A DNA stretch of 64,000 nucleotides from Hormiphora californensis (lineage: Eukaryota; Ctenophora; Tentaculata; Cydippida; Pleurobrachiidae), in assembly GCA_020137815.1 (NCBI GenBank), contig CM035353.1, positions 515,501 to 579,500 on the forward strand, given 5' to 3'. Of the stretch, positions 31,801 through 44,000 are shown in pieces. How positions within the stretch are numbered: position 1 is the first letter of the stretch; each line of letters starts with the position of its first letter. The translations under genes and the position numbers were made by a program. Under the pieces are notes generated by a model. The model ran no database searches. It was not told the origin of the DNA and saw only the letters and a program-made list of their open reading frames with translations.

Positions 31801-34041
31801 TTAAAAGATAAATTCACACGTTGGCAAACTCGGCTGACCGTTAAATTCATAGTTCTACAAATAGCTCTGCATCTGTATGTGTCTATATGCCTTTTGACTT
31901 TGGAACATAACCATATCAAACAAAAATGTTGTTTGCTTTCCTTTTGTTTGTTCTTGTTGCCAGTAGTGCAGCAGGGAATCAACACAAGTTAGAGTTCAAA
32001 TCTGGTGACATGTCATCGGTGTTTAAAGGTGATTCGGCTGAACTTGCCTTTGATGGAAATTGGTCTACCAGGGCCCACTCGATATGCGACGGGGCAGGAA
32101 ATGAAATATGGATGAGGCTCGTTCTTTTTAATGAGTCGATCGTGATTGGGCTTACCGTTTGGCCAACCCATTTGTATGATGGAATCAACCTATCTAAAAG
32201 GTTCGGCGGTACTAAAATCTACGTAGTAGGAGAAGGAGAACAGTATTGTGGTGCTGTCACCATCCCTACTGCACCTGGTCAGACCAATTGTGATATCATT
32301 TGTGAACGTCCCGTCATTGGAAAAGAGGTGGTGTTTCGGCAACAAAAAAAAGATGGAGAATGGGCTTGTATACACCTATTTGAAGTTAACGCTTATGGTT
32401 TTACACGAGTCTTCGAATTTTTAGGTAAGTATTCTGCGTTCAAGCAATGTAATATTGTTCTAACCCTCCTCTAACCGCCTGTTTCCCGGGCGGGGCGTGG
32501 GAAATAGGGTCGAGCAAGGCTAATGTAATACCGTTGTTATTAATCGTCATGTTTGATGTTGTCCTAGATTTCATGTTAACCTAAGGGCTACACGGGTTAC
32601 CATGGAACATTACCGTTGTCTTTAGGAAAACCAGTACTAGATTCCAGGGGAGGGGTTGTGGGTAACATCGGCAAGGTAATTATTATCTGGAACTATGGGG
32701 GGATATTGCCCCACCGGTATTACAATACGCCATAGCCCAGATATCCATGACTAGTATGAAAGTTGGTGGAAGGCTATATGAAGCAGTGAGTATAATAGGA
32801 TCTATGTGCGTTGAAGTGTTCGTTTCAACCCGTGTTATTGTAAACCAGTCTCACCAAGATAAACATCACTACCACTCCCAGCTCCTCACTAAACTACACT
32901 CTCTAGTTATATCATTACCGGGAGTCTCCCAGGTACATTGTAAAAATTATTTCTCTAGGTGCTGGACACCCCCACCACACGGTAATATAAAGTATGTGTG
33001 ACGAGGAAAGAGTTGCAGTGAGAAAATTCTTACCCTGATAGCCAGTGGATCATCTGAGTAGTCCACCGGAGTGCATATCCAATTGTAATTACTTTTTAGA
33101 GCACATGTTAACAGCTGAAAATAGTGTTATGCTGAGATGATAATTAACATGATGATGATGACCATGTATAATAGTGTAACTGAAAAAGAAAGCTTTGAGC
33201 TCTTTCAATAGACGTTGCTATGGCAACTACAAAATCTTTAGAATATAACATTATATCCTAGGACGCTAGGTCTGATTCCTTGTTAACAACATCATGCATG
33301 TAAAGAAAGGGACAGCTTGTTATTATTGTGTGTAAAGTTCACAAGAATACAAAGCTGTTGTGATGTACAAAACTTTTAAAATATCAGGTTTATGTGATAC
33401 CAAGCCTTAATCAGATTGGTGAGGTCGTTATTACTATGTTATGTAAGTGGGATAGCTACGTAATTTGGTCTATTCACTGTGGGTGGTACATGTGTATTGC
33501 ACATGTACCACAATTATACAGGTATGGCTCTAATCCTAATACAATGCTATCTTTACTAGAATTGTTCATACTTTATTTTCTCCGTGTAAGTGCGGACACA
33601 GTGTCAGGCGACTCAAATCTATACAATTGTGTGTTATTATTAGTAGTATTGGTATTAGTATTACTATTAGCCGTACCTCGACGAAGATGTACAAATTAAG
33701 TAGGACCATGGCAAAATTGTAGACCATCAGGAACATCCGAGATTCCAAAGCCTTTCTCGTTTTCATGATCTGATGAAAGAGAAGTGGTGTTAGAGCACAT
33801 TGGTGTTAGAGCACATTGGTGTTAGAGCACATTGGGTTATTTGGACTTGATCTACAAATCCTCCCAGATCTCGCGGCGTGAGCCACACAAATTTGGACCG
33901 AATGTATATTGGACCGGCTGTTTTATTGATTGTCTTATCATTTTACCTGGGGTCCAATGGCAACAAAAAGTAGATACGCGACACACAGGTAGATTGTGTA
34001 CTTCGGTGAGCTCATCAAGGGCCACTCAGCTACCCGTTTAT
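25824..34041 (-). CDS. Very-long-chain fatty acid elongase, ELOVL4-like
   Basis: Minus-strand exons 34041-33947, 33769-33677, 33114-33034, 26762-26706, 26594-26352 and 26027-25824 join in frame over 257 residues; the first coding exon was not found. Reads [67 protein letters not shown], then [20 protein letters not shown] with the catalytic HxxHH box, [10 protein letters not shown] and [10 protein letters not shown]. These are ELO family signatures, with [11 protein letters not shown] closest to ELOVL4. Elongases condense malonyl-CoA with acyl-CoA in the ER; seven membrane helices are expected. The tail [18 protein letters not shown] lacks a clear KKxx ER signal. A 6.3-kb intron hosts two plus-strand genes. 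Confidence 0.93.
26114..26194 (+). mobile_element. hAT-like MITE, copy 3 (internally deleted)
   Basis: Starts TAGGAACCGACCGAATCAGG and ends TGTCGGTCGGTTCCTG. The flanks GAACACAA (26106-26113) and GAATACAA (26195-26202) match at 7 of 8 bases. In the last ELOVL intron. Confidence 0.88.
26238..26346 (-). mobile_element. hAT-like MITE, copy 4, inserted at an ELOVL splice donor
   Basis: Full-length 109-bp copy in inverse orientation to copy 1. The duplication CTTACCAG lies at 26230-26237 and 26347-26354. On the gene strand this is CTG|GTAAG, the last three exon bases and first five intron bases. Confidence 0.93.
27006..28007 (+). mobile_element. TA-flanked fold-back element, copy 1 (about 1.0 kb)
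   Basis: TA at 27004-27005 and 28008-28009. The ends GACCAGTCATATGATG and CATCATATGACTGGTC are inverted. Two arms of about 480 bases meet near 27500 (AATGAGTAAAAATCGGGC). No protein frame. Shares TTAATTAGATAATTGGATAA and GGCTATATGGCTATAGCCAC with 60152-61147. A TA target suggests Tc1/mariner-type mobilisation. Confidence 0.85.
28016..28231 (+). mobile_element. Short fold-back element with CCCCAAAACTACTATGTCCC ends
   Basis: Left CCCCAAAACTACTATGTCCC is mirrored by GGGACATAGTAGTTTGGGG at the right; TAGAGACTTGAAATTTGTTT is mirrored around the centre. Imperfect arms of about 100 bases. Confidence 0.8.
28232..29118 (+). other. Non-coding part of the large ELOVL intron upstream of the first nested gene
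   Basis: Contains a partial dispersed repeat near 28881 (GTTCTAACCCTCCCTTTACA) and a 22-G run at 29039-29061. No exon supported. Confidence 0.5.
29119..31287 (+). pseudogene. Secreted discoidin/lectin-like protein gene, interrupted
   Basis: Exon 1 (29119-29191) encodes a signal peptide ([19 protein letters not shown]) and ends at GTAAGT. Exon 2 originally began at 29285 after TTTTCAG. It is split by a fold-back (29296-30789) and resumes at 30794 with [40 protein letters not shown] and [19 protein letters not shown]. Near 31093-31098 the frame must shift: one A too many in GAAGAAACACC separates VDSAEK from [30 protein letters not shown]. The exon probably ends at 31287 (GTATGT). SIDND.ATYAE and a late CG..C..EC pattern resemble F5/8-type (discoidin or F-lectin) folds that bind sugars outside the cell. 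Insertion and frameshift suggest damage; a sequencing error could explain the latter. Nested in an ELOVL intron, opposite strand. Confidence 0.65.
29296..30789 (+). mobile_element. Fold-back element with ACAA duplication, inside a coding exon (about 1.5 kb)
   Basis: ACAA at 29292-29295 and 30790-30793. Ends CACGGTGTCCCTTAAGGAGG and CCTCCTTAAGGGACACCGTG are inverted, followed by nearly identical arms of about 730 bases. No protein frame. Superfamily not clear from a 4-bp duplication. Confidence 0.85.
31926..32985 (+). CDS. Secreted discoidin/F-lectin-like protein, 206 aa, 4 exons
   Basis: Exons 31926-32424, 32626-32675, 32741-32785 and 32959-32985 join in phase (621 nt) and end in TAA. Residues 1-17 are a signal peptide ([17 protein letters not shown]). 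The domain reads [85 protein letters not shown]: the layout of F5/8-type C or F-lectin domains (FDGN..T, CG..C..G..V, L.EV..YG). Such proteins bind carbohydrates outside the cell; which one is unknown. The three small 3' exons ([40 protein letters not shown]) are supported only by splice sites and phase. Nested in the ELOVL intron on the opposite strand. Confidence 0.75.
33784..33836 (+). repeat. Triplicated 18-bp repeat in an ELOVL intron
   Basis: GTGTTAGAGCACATTG occurs three times in direct tandem within the intron between the exons at 33769 and 33947. Confidence 0.85.
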
Positions 34042-35038
34042 CTGAATGATTCACATGTTACAACTTTTTACAGAAGTCGATATATTATTGACTTGAAATC
34101 GTTTTATTTGAAGTGACCCCCCCCCCCCCCCAACCCCACCCCCGTTTGGGGCACCACTTTTCCCAAAAAAAAGGAAAAGCCCGAAGAAAGCGCCAAAGAG
34201 AAAAAGGGGGGAAACCGTATAAAGATTTAATCGCGGTGAGCTTTTCACTTGGGTTCGATCATTTGCCCCCGGTGTTGGGGTTAGTAATAAATAAATCTTA
34301 AAATCACTCACTCAAATAAACAATAAATATTACGACGGACCGAACCAAAAAAAAACTTTTTTGCACCCGAAGAAAACCATCGAGGAGTTATGCGGTGCGG
34401 TGTGCGCGGCTTTGCATTTGCGCGGCCTTTGCAACTCATTGCTGACATCGGGTACTTTGCATGTTTGCATGTCATCTGGACTTCGCGCAATCTATATTTC
34501 TAGCAAACGAGATTTGTGTTTTCCCGTCGTACTTTTTCAGGACAAGCTGTTAGGTGGCTAATCAAATACTATGTTAGAGAGTGAGTGACTGAGAAAGAAG
34601 GAGCGAGAGAAACGGACAGACAGAGGGGACACACACACAGAGAAAGAGATCAGAGGCAGAGAGTGAGACAGGGAGACATTGAGACACGCTATCTTTCTAA
34701 TGACAAATAGGTATATATTTCTGAGTACATCATTTGGTATTAAAATCTCTCTGATTCCCAGAGTGCTGTACAAGATATATTTACAATAGACCACTTCCCA
34801 GTTCCAGAGACATGCATCATACGGCAGACACGCGTCTTTGGCTTTTTAAGAATTAAATGCATGCTTCTGAAATCTTTACATACACTCATTCTCTCTTTTC
34901 AGGATTTAAAAAGGAAGTAATTCACTTTCAACTCTATACAGATACTCACACAAAAGCTACAGAACAAAAAGAACAGTACATGATATCTTCAATTAAAAAA
35001 CAAAATCCCTCGTCACTATCATGACAGACTCCCTATAA
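34042..35038 (-). other. Gap between ELOVL exon and KATNAL2 stop codon
   Basis: The missing first ELOVL coding exon should lie here or further upstream but is not recognisable. It has an 18-base C run at about 34117-34131, purine-rich sequence and the 3' flank of KATNAL2. From about 34370 it is paralleled by the degraded copy at 41.6 kb. Confidence 0.5.
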
Positions 35039-38000
35039 CTATGAACTCTCGAATTGTCGTTGCCACTCCAGATACTTGGGTGCTAGAGTTCTTGACGATG
35101 GCTTCGTACTCGAGAGAGCGCATTCTACATCAATAGTCGTTACTGGCTGAATCTGCAAAAGTCGACCCGGATTTTCCGGGTTTGCCTCCTCCAAGATGTT
35201 AAAAATACTCCGGACACGTCTCATTGCAGCTTCCTTACAAACCAATCTGAATGTCAGATCCTGAATAACCCTCCGTAATATCGCCTAACTTCTCATAGTC
35301 CAATTTACACTCAATTCTCACTCCCTCCCCACTAGGGTTTATCACCGGGGGGAGATGGTGTCTAAACATTGATCTCCTTGCATCCCTGTTTGGTAAATCC
35401 ACCAGAATCCTCTTCTCCAATCGTCTCAGCATGGCATGGTCCAGCTCCCAGGGGAGGTTGCTGGCTGCCAATAGGAATACCAGATCATCCGATTTAGCCA
35501 GGCCATCCATTTGTACTAACAGCTCCGTTTTCATCCGAAGGGATCCCTCGTGTTCGTTAGACCCGGCACTACTACCCCCTCTCTGGGACATGAGGGATTC
35601 CAACTCGTCTACAAAGATGGTGGAAGGGGCATGGTATCTTGCTAACTCAAACAATACCCGGACCAACTTTTCGGAGTCACCTCTCCACTTGCTGACAATA
35701 CTGCTGGCGGAGATGTTGAAGAATGTGGTCTTGCACTCCGTGGCGATGGCTTTGGCGAGGAGAGTTTTACCTGTACCGGGAGGTCCGTATAACAGGAGAC
35801 CTTTCCAGGGTGATAGAATACCTGAAAATAAAAGTAATTAATTATTGGATATAGTTTCAAACTTTTCAACACTACTTTAAACAAATTAATTTGAGGATCC
35901 GTTTAACTGTCCCTCGCTAATCTTCTGAGCATCTGCTTAATCCCCTCCAAAGACAAGACAAGAATATTCTGGTTTCTGTCTCTCTCTAAATTAAGCGGAC
36001 CTTAGAAGACCTCGTTGGACCAAAGCCAAGTCGCCAAACCTTGGTGGAGCGGTTTCTCGCCTCTCTATTTACAGGACAGGATGTCGGGTGTGGCAACCCA
36101 TCATGGCCGATTGAACGATTACAAAGAGGAATTCGCACGTAAGTTATCCGATACAACCTTTGAAAAGTGCACTGGAATGACTGTTATGAAACACCTGAAG
36201 GAAGGAAAAGCCGAAGCCCCACCGAGCCAAGTTACCAAGGATGTTATGTGGAAAGTTCTACTTATGTGCTATGAGTTTCTCCCTGACGTATCCAGATGTA
36301 GTACCTCATCATCCAAGTCTGAATTGTCAACAATATCTATGACGTCTGAGGACCTGAAAGATAGCTTTATGAAGCTCAGGCAAGACCTCCTAGATACGCT
36401 ACCTGGGTTAGTGAATGAGATTCTTGCTCCCACTGTTGTTAAGAAGAGACCGGAACACCTGGAAATACAGAAATCACCTCCATCGACGCCTGTCAAGCGT
36501 TATGTTAACATCAAGGACAAAGAGGACAATGAGACCCCGATATGTGAGAAGAAATGGGCAGACTTCCTCAAGAAAAGTTGGACCTCTAAAGGCCCTCCCT
36601 GTTCTTGATACCCTGTAAACAAGAGGCTCCCCAGCGTTCTTTGCACGGAAAAGATTGAGGAAGGGAAAGCTTATCTCACTTTTTGATGTGACCACGGTTG
36701 TTGAAAAAGGGAAAAAAGGACCCCAGGTGATATAAATGATCTTGAAAATGATCTCCAAAAACAAAAAAGGCTGATGGAAAAGCAATTCTGAGTGAAAAAA
36801 ATGAACGGAAAAAACAACTTCAAAATCGGCCCACCATCAAGGTTTTCAGGGAAACCAGGCGGGGAAGTATCTGTTATTCAAGTACCTCTGAAGTTCGGAA
36901 AGCAATTCTGAAAAAAGGACAGGATTTTCCCAAATAAACAGCACACTGTCAGAAAAGGTTTTAGTAACACAATGTTTTCATGCAAGGTTGGTCCTTGCTG
37001 GATCATATACTGCCCGAACAGGGACGAGCCTATCTGTGATTTTTTCTGGGCCATGACCCCGCAGTGTAATCCAGGAAAACAATGATGGGGGAAAAATGAA
37101 GTGTGCCCAATTGTGAGGGAGGAAGTAAAGAGGCAAGAATTTTTGCAAAGACTCATCCGCTTGGGGTAACCCGTGTCCATTTTTGTGAACGCAGAGGAAA
37201 GGGTTTGAGGGTTTCTACTAGTGGAGTAACCAAGGCCAAAAAAACCTGTATCTGACGGGGAGGGGAGGATTTTAAATGAAAAGGTATGGCGGATTGGGCA
37301 CGCTAAAGTCCATTCGCTGATAAAAAAACACGGGTTTCGGGACCCCAAAGGGGAAAAACCAAGGACAACCTGGTGCAGGGACCTACCTCAAGAACCAGCC
37401 TCCCAAAGTACAAGAGAAAAAGAGGTAGGGGTGGAATATTTTTCATCCCCTAGACGAAAGAGCGGTGGGGGGATTTGGGGTCTTTAAAAGAGATGGGCCC
37501 AGGTAAACTTCTCCACCCGGAATGTTTTTAGTCTTTCAGGTCCGGAAGTGTTTTTGGGTGGGGGAGGGTATGGTCGATTGTGAAACATTTACGCCCCCCT
37601 TTACACGGGAAAAGCACGATTCACTGCGGCATCGTTTTTTTGAGGAAATTGTGGATTTTTATCGGATTTAAACTTGCGACTGGCCCCCCGTCTTGATGGG
37701 TGATTTAAACTTTCAGGTAGATTTCTGATTTCTATGCTGAAATTTCCCCTTAATTTTTGGGGACCCCTTTTTGGCCTGAACAGTTATCCTTTCAACCGAC
37801 TCACATTAGGGTGGAAACTGGATCTTGGGTTTTGTAAAGGTGCCCTTTAAGGCGAAGTTTGGTCGGGGAAATACTGAAATTGGGGCCCGAATCGGCCCAT
37901 TACATGGTTTATGTGAACTTTTTATTCACTAAAGCGTGGCTTCCGGAGCAGACGAAATTTAAAGAAACAAGATTTTAAATCTTTTTGACCAAAACTGTTC

Positions 38001-41000
38001 AGGCAGGCTTTGGGGAAACCCTTTGGACTTGATGATCTTCTTGTAGCGGATTCCCGGGGAAAACTTCCGGATCTTGAAAAGGGTGTTGGTGTCTAGTGGC
38101 CGAATGTTAAATAAGAAACAAAGGGGAAAAATTTAAGCCGTGGGAGAGATGATAGGGTCAAGGGGGCGCTAAACTAGCAGACTCTGACTGCTTGATAGAA
38201 CGACTCCGATAGAAAAGGCTCATAAATGACTTGAAGGACTTTTTGGGAAAAGTTGATAAAAATGCAGGCTAGGATACAACAAGAAGATCTAAAAATCTAA
38301 AGACGATCCAAGGGGTTTACAGCGAAATTTTAATCGTCTTTTTGGGAAAAGGCCGAAGTATTTTCCCGGGAAGCTGGTTGGATAAAAATAGCGGGGGACT
38401 TCGTGATTTTTTCAGTGGAAATGGAAAAAGTCCGTACATCATGCGGGTGAAGCAAGTTGATTTTGGGGGTGAAAGTCAAAACTCCCCAAATGAAAAATTT
38501 GCCCCTTTCAGGGTTTTTCTGGGGAGTTATTAAGGGCCTTTTAAAGGGATATCCCGGACAAGTTTTTGGGACCTGGATTCCCCCTACCTGGTTGGTTAAG
38601 AGATGTACCATGAATTCCCCCGGGATACTGCACTGGTGAAGGGCTCTTTGTGACCGACTGTTCCAGATTCGTTCCGCAAGCCCTGGTTTTTCCCCACGAT
38701 TAAGAAGGAAAGGTGACCGTGACAGTTACAAAATACGACCGTGTCGAACTGCTGTTTCTCGAAGGTTCTCGGAAAGTAGTACTGGATAAACCTGCCCGCT
38801 ACCTTGAAGTAAAGCCTCTCAAAAACCGTCGGTACAGATTGGCCCCATAGCTGCGAAACCCACCAAAAATTTGTTTGAGGATTTACTTAGGAAATGGACG
38901 AGGAATTTAGGCACTTCTCTATTAGACATGGTGCTGTTTTTGCACGGAGATCATCCCATGCGGGAAAGTTTTAAAACAGTCGGTCGGCATCTGTGGAGGG
39001 GCGCTCAGTTGGTTTTGAGGTTATTTGGGGAGCAAACACGGGTTGTTCGAGGAAACCTCTCGGAATTGTCAAGTAGATGTGTGGCCACAGGGTCACTTTT
39101 TGGGCCCTGTCTTGTTTCAAATGTTTTTGGGAAGAACTTCAGGACCTTGTTGACATAGGGGCTGAAAAAAAACTTTATGCAAGCCCCCAATTTGTACATA
39201 TCTAGTTCCTCAGATGGTAAAGGAGGCTTCAAGTAAAGGGAGAACGCTAAAAACGTTTAAAGGGGGAAAATTGGTGGTGAAGCACTGGCTAGATTAATAA
39301 GCGAAGAGGGACTACTGTTACTTGGAAAAAAGGAGAACTTGAAAAAACAGTTATGGCCCCCCTTGTTTTGGGAGACACGGAAATTTTTTCCGGGGGGATT
39401 TTAGAGGAAAACAAAAAAGACCCTGGGCGTCTATTTGACACCACTAATATGGAAGAAAGTTAACAGGTCAAAGGCGTGTGGTTATTCTGAGGAACCTTTT
39501 GGCAGGTCAACGCTGCTTAGACCATTCTATAGGTTTTCTGCTGGTAAAAACGTTTTTTCAAGGTTGCTACTGCAAATAGTATTTGGACTTCCAAGAAAAA
39601 AAATCACCCTTTACAGAAGATCACATCCTTTGTTCGGTTCGTGTATGGTTTTCACGGACATAAAGATATTATCGCCGTACCTGAAGGAAATCTGCTTTCC
39701 TTTTTGAACAAAATTTGTTTTCAAAGCCTTTTTTTACAGCCTCAAGATTTTTCACGAACACCCGGGAATACCAAAACTGACAGATACCAGGGGTTTTATG
39801 GGTGGATGTCTACCCCTTTAGAGAGCCACCGCTTTCCGACGAGTTCGGGCTGGGTTCCCGAAGCTCTCTATTAAACCCCATTCCAAACTGGGGGAGGCGC
39901 CCGCTTTTGTATTCCTATTGGACGATTTTCCCTTGGACTGAGATTATCCCGTTGACTCTTTCAAGACAAGACTGAAGACCCACTTTTTTATGGAGGCTTT
40001 TGGGTCGGGGAAAGGGTGTAATCCCCTAGATTTGAACAGTTTTTTTCATTCCTTTTCTTTTTGGAACAGTTTGTATCGATTTTTAATCAGCTTTTTTTCT
40101 GGGGTTTGAAGCCGAGGGATTTTGTGTGAAGGTGTGAATTTGTCTTACAATTTTTTGGGATTTTAAAATCCATTAAATTTCAGTGTTATCATTTTTTTTC
40201 CCCACATTATGTAGCCTTTTTAATTCATTTTTCCAGTTGGTCTTTATGAGGGGTTTTTTTTCTAACTTTGTATCCCGTTGTTGCCGTCATGGTAGTATTA
40301 TATTTTGATCTACTGCCCCTGGACGGATGGGGGGAATAAAAGTAGGTATTATTATTATTATTATATATATCATCAACTTTTAAAATCAAATCCATTGTAC
40401 AATTGTTTCTCTAATGGCAAATCAGATCAGTTTTCTTATTGAAATGAAACTGATAACCAGATAACAATTATCTTTTATTTTGCGGCAGGGTATGTATGGC
40501 GCTCAGATGGGGTCAGCGGTGCCACACAGGGCAGGGTGGTGTAGACGAAATTACCCATCTACTCTACATAGGGCATTGCGATAGTGAGGCACGTTTTAGC
40601 GTGCCCGCAATGTAGGGGTAATTGCGCCACACAGAGCAGGGTGGTGTAGTGGCCAGTACACTCGCCTCTCACGCACAAGGTCCAGGTCCGATCCCTGTCT
40701 AGAGCATGTCGTCTAGTCCACCAAGCTATGATTGGATTTTTTCCCCCGAGGATGCCACTAAATCGGGGTCCGACTGTATAATGTTGAATAAATAAACAGG
40801 GTGTGATCCTCATAAAGTCCGTTTCAAGCGACTTGACCCGTAATTCTTGGAATTTGGCGCATTGCGTGTGTATTTACAAAGGGGAAATCCTGAATTTCCA
40901 GGAATCTCAGGTCAAGTCGTTTGAAACGCACTTTACCATAATTTCTAGTCGCGAGAGTCCGAGACCTCGCAGGTAGACATGTCCGCATGTTATGTTGAGT

Positions 41001-44000
41001 AACAACAGCATCGCAGCATCGCTACTGAGCGCCATGATTGGGTGAGTTCATTCTCCGTAGTTATTATGTTCTAACCCTCCTTTTACATTTGTAAAGGTGG
41101 GGTACCCGAAACAGGGTCTAGCTTGGCAAGCCCCGTAGTATGAGCTGCCTGACTCAACAGAGATCCGTCTCTTTATTGAGAAATATAAGATAGTTGGGTG
41201 ATCGGATATTTATAAGCCTCATAGTATGATAATCAGAGTTTTCATTATTCTCTCTGGGCGGAACAAATGAACCAGACGGGTAAAAATTAACGCAATATAT
41301 AAATAAATATCGCAATAATTATACCCGTCTAATTCTTGTCTAGCTAGGCCTAGACTGGGTTTTGGCACTTTTGGGTCCCCGCCCCCGGAACGCAGTGTAG
41401 CCCCAACCCAACCGAAAACTCTAACCCACATTTTAAAGCTATAACCTAAAAAACGGTTGTAATAACTCGCAACACCGATTTTAGCGCTGGTGTCTTTTGC
41501 ACCAATGATGGACGGGAAACTCAGTCCTTTCAAACTGACCTTTTTCCCATTTTTTAAAACTGAAAAACAAAAACCAAACAGAGGATTTTTCCCAGGAATA
41601 AACCATCGCGAGTTTCTTAGGTTACCTTGTGGTTGAGCGTATCTAATTGCGCCTTTGCATCGTGATCTGATCATGGGTATTTGCATTTTTCATGTCATCG
41701 AACAAGTCGACAGCTTATTTCTAGAAGGAGAATTGTTTTTCCCGTTAACTTTAAAGTGATTTTTATCAAGTACAGGTTAGAGGAATTTGAGAGAAGAAGG
41801 CAGAGAACGTACGATGAGGGGACACACACAGAGAAAAGATCTAGGCAATCTTGAGACATGGAACCCGAGCAGGGAGACATTTGAGACCCCTTTTCACAAT
41901 GACAAATAGTTTATTTATCGGAGGATATGGCGAAATTTAGATTCAAAAATCTCTCTGATTCCCAAGTGCTGTCAAGACTTATTACAATAAACCACTTCCA
42001 TTCCCAAGAATATCATACTCAGATCGATCTTGTTATTTAGAATTAATGCATGGCTTACTGAATCTTCAACAACATCCTCTCTTTTCAGGATTTAAAGTAA
42101 TTCGCGTTTCAACTCATAAATACTCAATTTCAAAAGCTACGAACAAAAGAAATTTCATAGATATCTTAATTAAAAACAAAATACCCTCGTATATACAACC
42201 CTAACTATGAACTCTCGAATGTACGTTGCCACTCCACAACTTGGGTGCTGATTCTCGACGCGTTTCGACTCAGAGCGCATTCTACATCAATGCTGTGGCT
42301 GATCTGCAAGCGACCACGATTTTCGGGTTTCCTCCAAATTTCAAATACTCTACACGTCTTCATTGCAAGTCTAAAACCAATTGAAGTCCACCCTGAATAA
42401 CCCTCTAATACCCCAGTTTTCATATCCGATTTCACTCAATTCCACTCCCTCCCCAAGGTTTTACACCGGGGGAGTGGTGCTAACATTGACTCCTTTCCCG
42501 TTTATAAAATCACCAGAATCCTCTTTCAATCGTTTCTCTAGCATGCAGGTTCTCTCCCATGTTGGTTTGCTCGCCCTTCAATTTAGAATACCCAATATCT
42601 TACTGGGTCAGCATACCATTGTAGACCAACTCCTTTTCATCCAAAGATTCTCAGCTGGTTAACCCGTGCCTTCACTACCCCCCCCCTCTGGCCTGAGGGA
42701 TTCTAATTCTCGTCCACAAAGATGGAGGAAGGCATGGTATTGGCTACAATCAAACATTACCCGCTCCTAGCAAGGTTTCGATGGACTATCCTCTCACACT
42801 TGTATGCTGGCGGTAATGTTAATATTGTTTTCACTCCTGGCGATGTTTGAAGGAAGTTTTTAAAAAACTTTCGGAGGTCGTATACAGAACCTTTCCAGGT
42901 TAATAACCTAAAATAAAAGTAATTATTGGATTTATCATCACTTTAAATCTCAATCCTGCAACAATTGTTTCTCTGGCTAACAGATCAGTTTTTATTCATT
43001 AATTTTCACCACTGAATTATTGTTTCCAAACACAATTGCTTTTATTTTGCGGACAGGGTTAGTATGGCTGCAATTGGGTCGAGCCACCAGAGCAGGGTAA
43101 TGGCCATTACACTCGCCACGGACAAGGTTTAGATTTCTGCTATGACTGCACTCTGTACACCAATTTGATAGCTAGGGTCTATTGAAATCCAGAAACATTG
43201 GAATGTTGAATCAAATACATGGGAGATCTATACCCTACCTTTTCTAGTCCGAGCTGCTCCGAGGTAAAACAAGCCGCACTTGTTTAAAACTCGCAGCATC
43301 CCCTAGACGCATATTGGGTAAGTTCATTCTCCGTATTATAATGTTTATAACCCTCCGGTTCACATTTTAATTTGGGATCCAATCATCTATTGCACCCATG
43401 AATGTATCTGCCACACAGAATCCTGGTCCATTTATTGAAAAATTAGATTTTGGTGATCGGATTTTTTTAATCGTACAAGAAATCAAGTTTTTTATTCTCT
43501 GGGCCCGGCAAATGTCGACGTATAAAATTAACCCACAAATATATCGCAATAGTTATAGCGAATCACGTATCTTCGCTAATAATGCTATGAAGGTTTTGGG
43601 CTTTTGGGTCCCCGCCCCCTGAGCAGATTTGTTCAGCCAATAATTATGACGGGATAAGGAGAGAGACGTCAGCGATAGAAGAGGGGAACATGATCAGAGT
43701 ATCCATAGCAATGAGAAGATAGACGATAGTGGGAGCAATGACCATGATACGCAGAAACTGGCCACTGTTTGCTTGGTTCCTTTCGGCTTTTTGGTGCTTT
43801 GAAGAAAATTGTTGGGCCATGCAAAAAATGCTCCACTGACCGAAAACTCATTTTTTAAATGAAATTATTTCCGTAAACTGCTTTGGCTAAAACTCGAATG
43901 TTGACTATCTGCCGAGGAGGATACCAAGTGGGTAGAAACCCTAGCCTTATTGGATATACATTAGGGGGACATTTTAAGTGAAAGGTGTGTCTGAATGACC

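Larger units (their letters stand above)
35854..40363 (+). mobile_element. L2/CR1-like LINE, 5' complete, interior degraded, (ATT)n tail
   Basis: Starts with the 43-nt leader shared with the element at 629. A first ORF (36081-36608 from ATG, open from 36015) encodes an ORF1-like protein with [20 protein letters not shown] and no zinc knuckle seen. The rest to 40.3 kb is noisy, with inflated homopolymers. Fragments such as IVFGLPRK near 39570 and [15 protein letters not shown] near 39960 resemble the end of L2/CR1 reverse transcriptases. The 3' end is GGGGAATAAAAGTAGGT plus ATT repeats. It is inserted in a KATNAL2 intron, 32 bases from the AAA exon. Confidence 0.8.

Noticed and set aside
36878-37348. 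156-aa minus-strand frame inside the LINE
   Set aside because: No similarity to known proteins; it lies antisense in the noisy ORF2 region and is probably chance.
40639-40705. Functional tRNA gene
   Set aside because: Acceptor and anticodon stems do not pair well and no clean 3' end or terminator is seen; a SINE head fits better.
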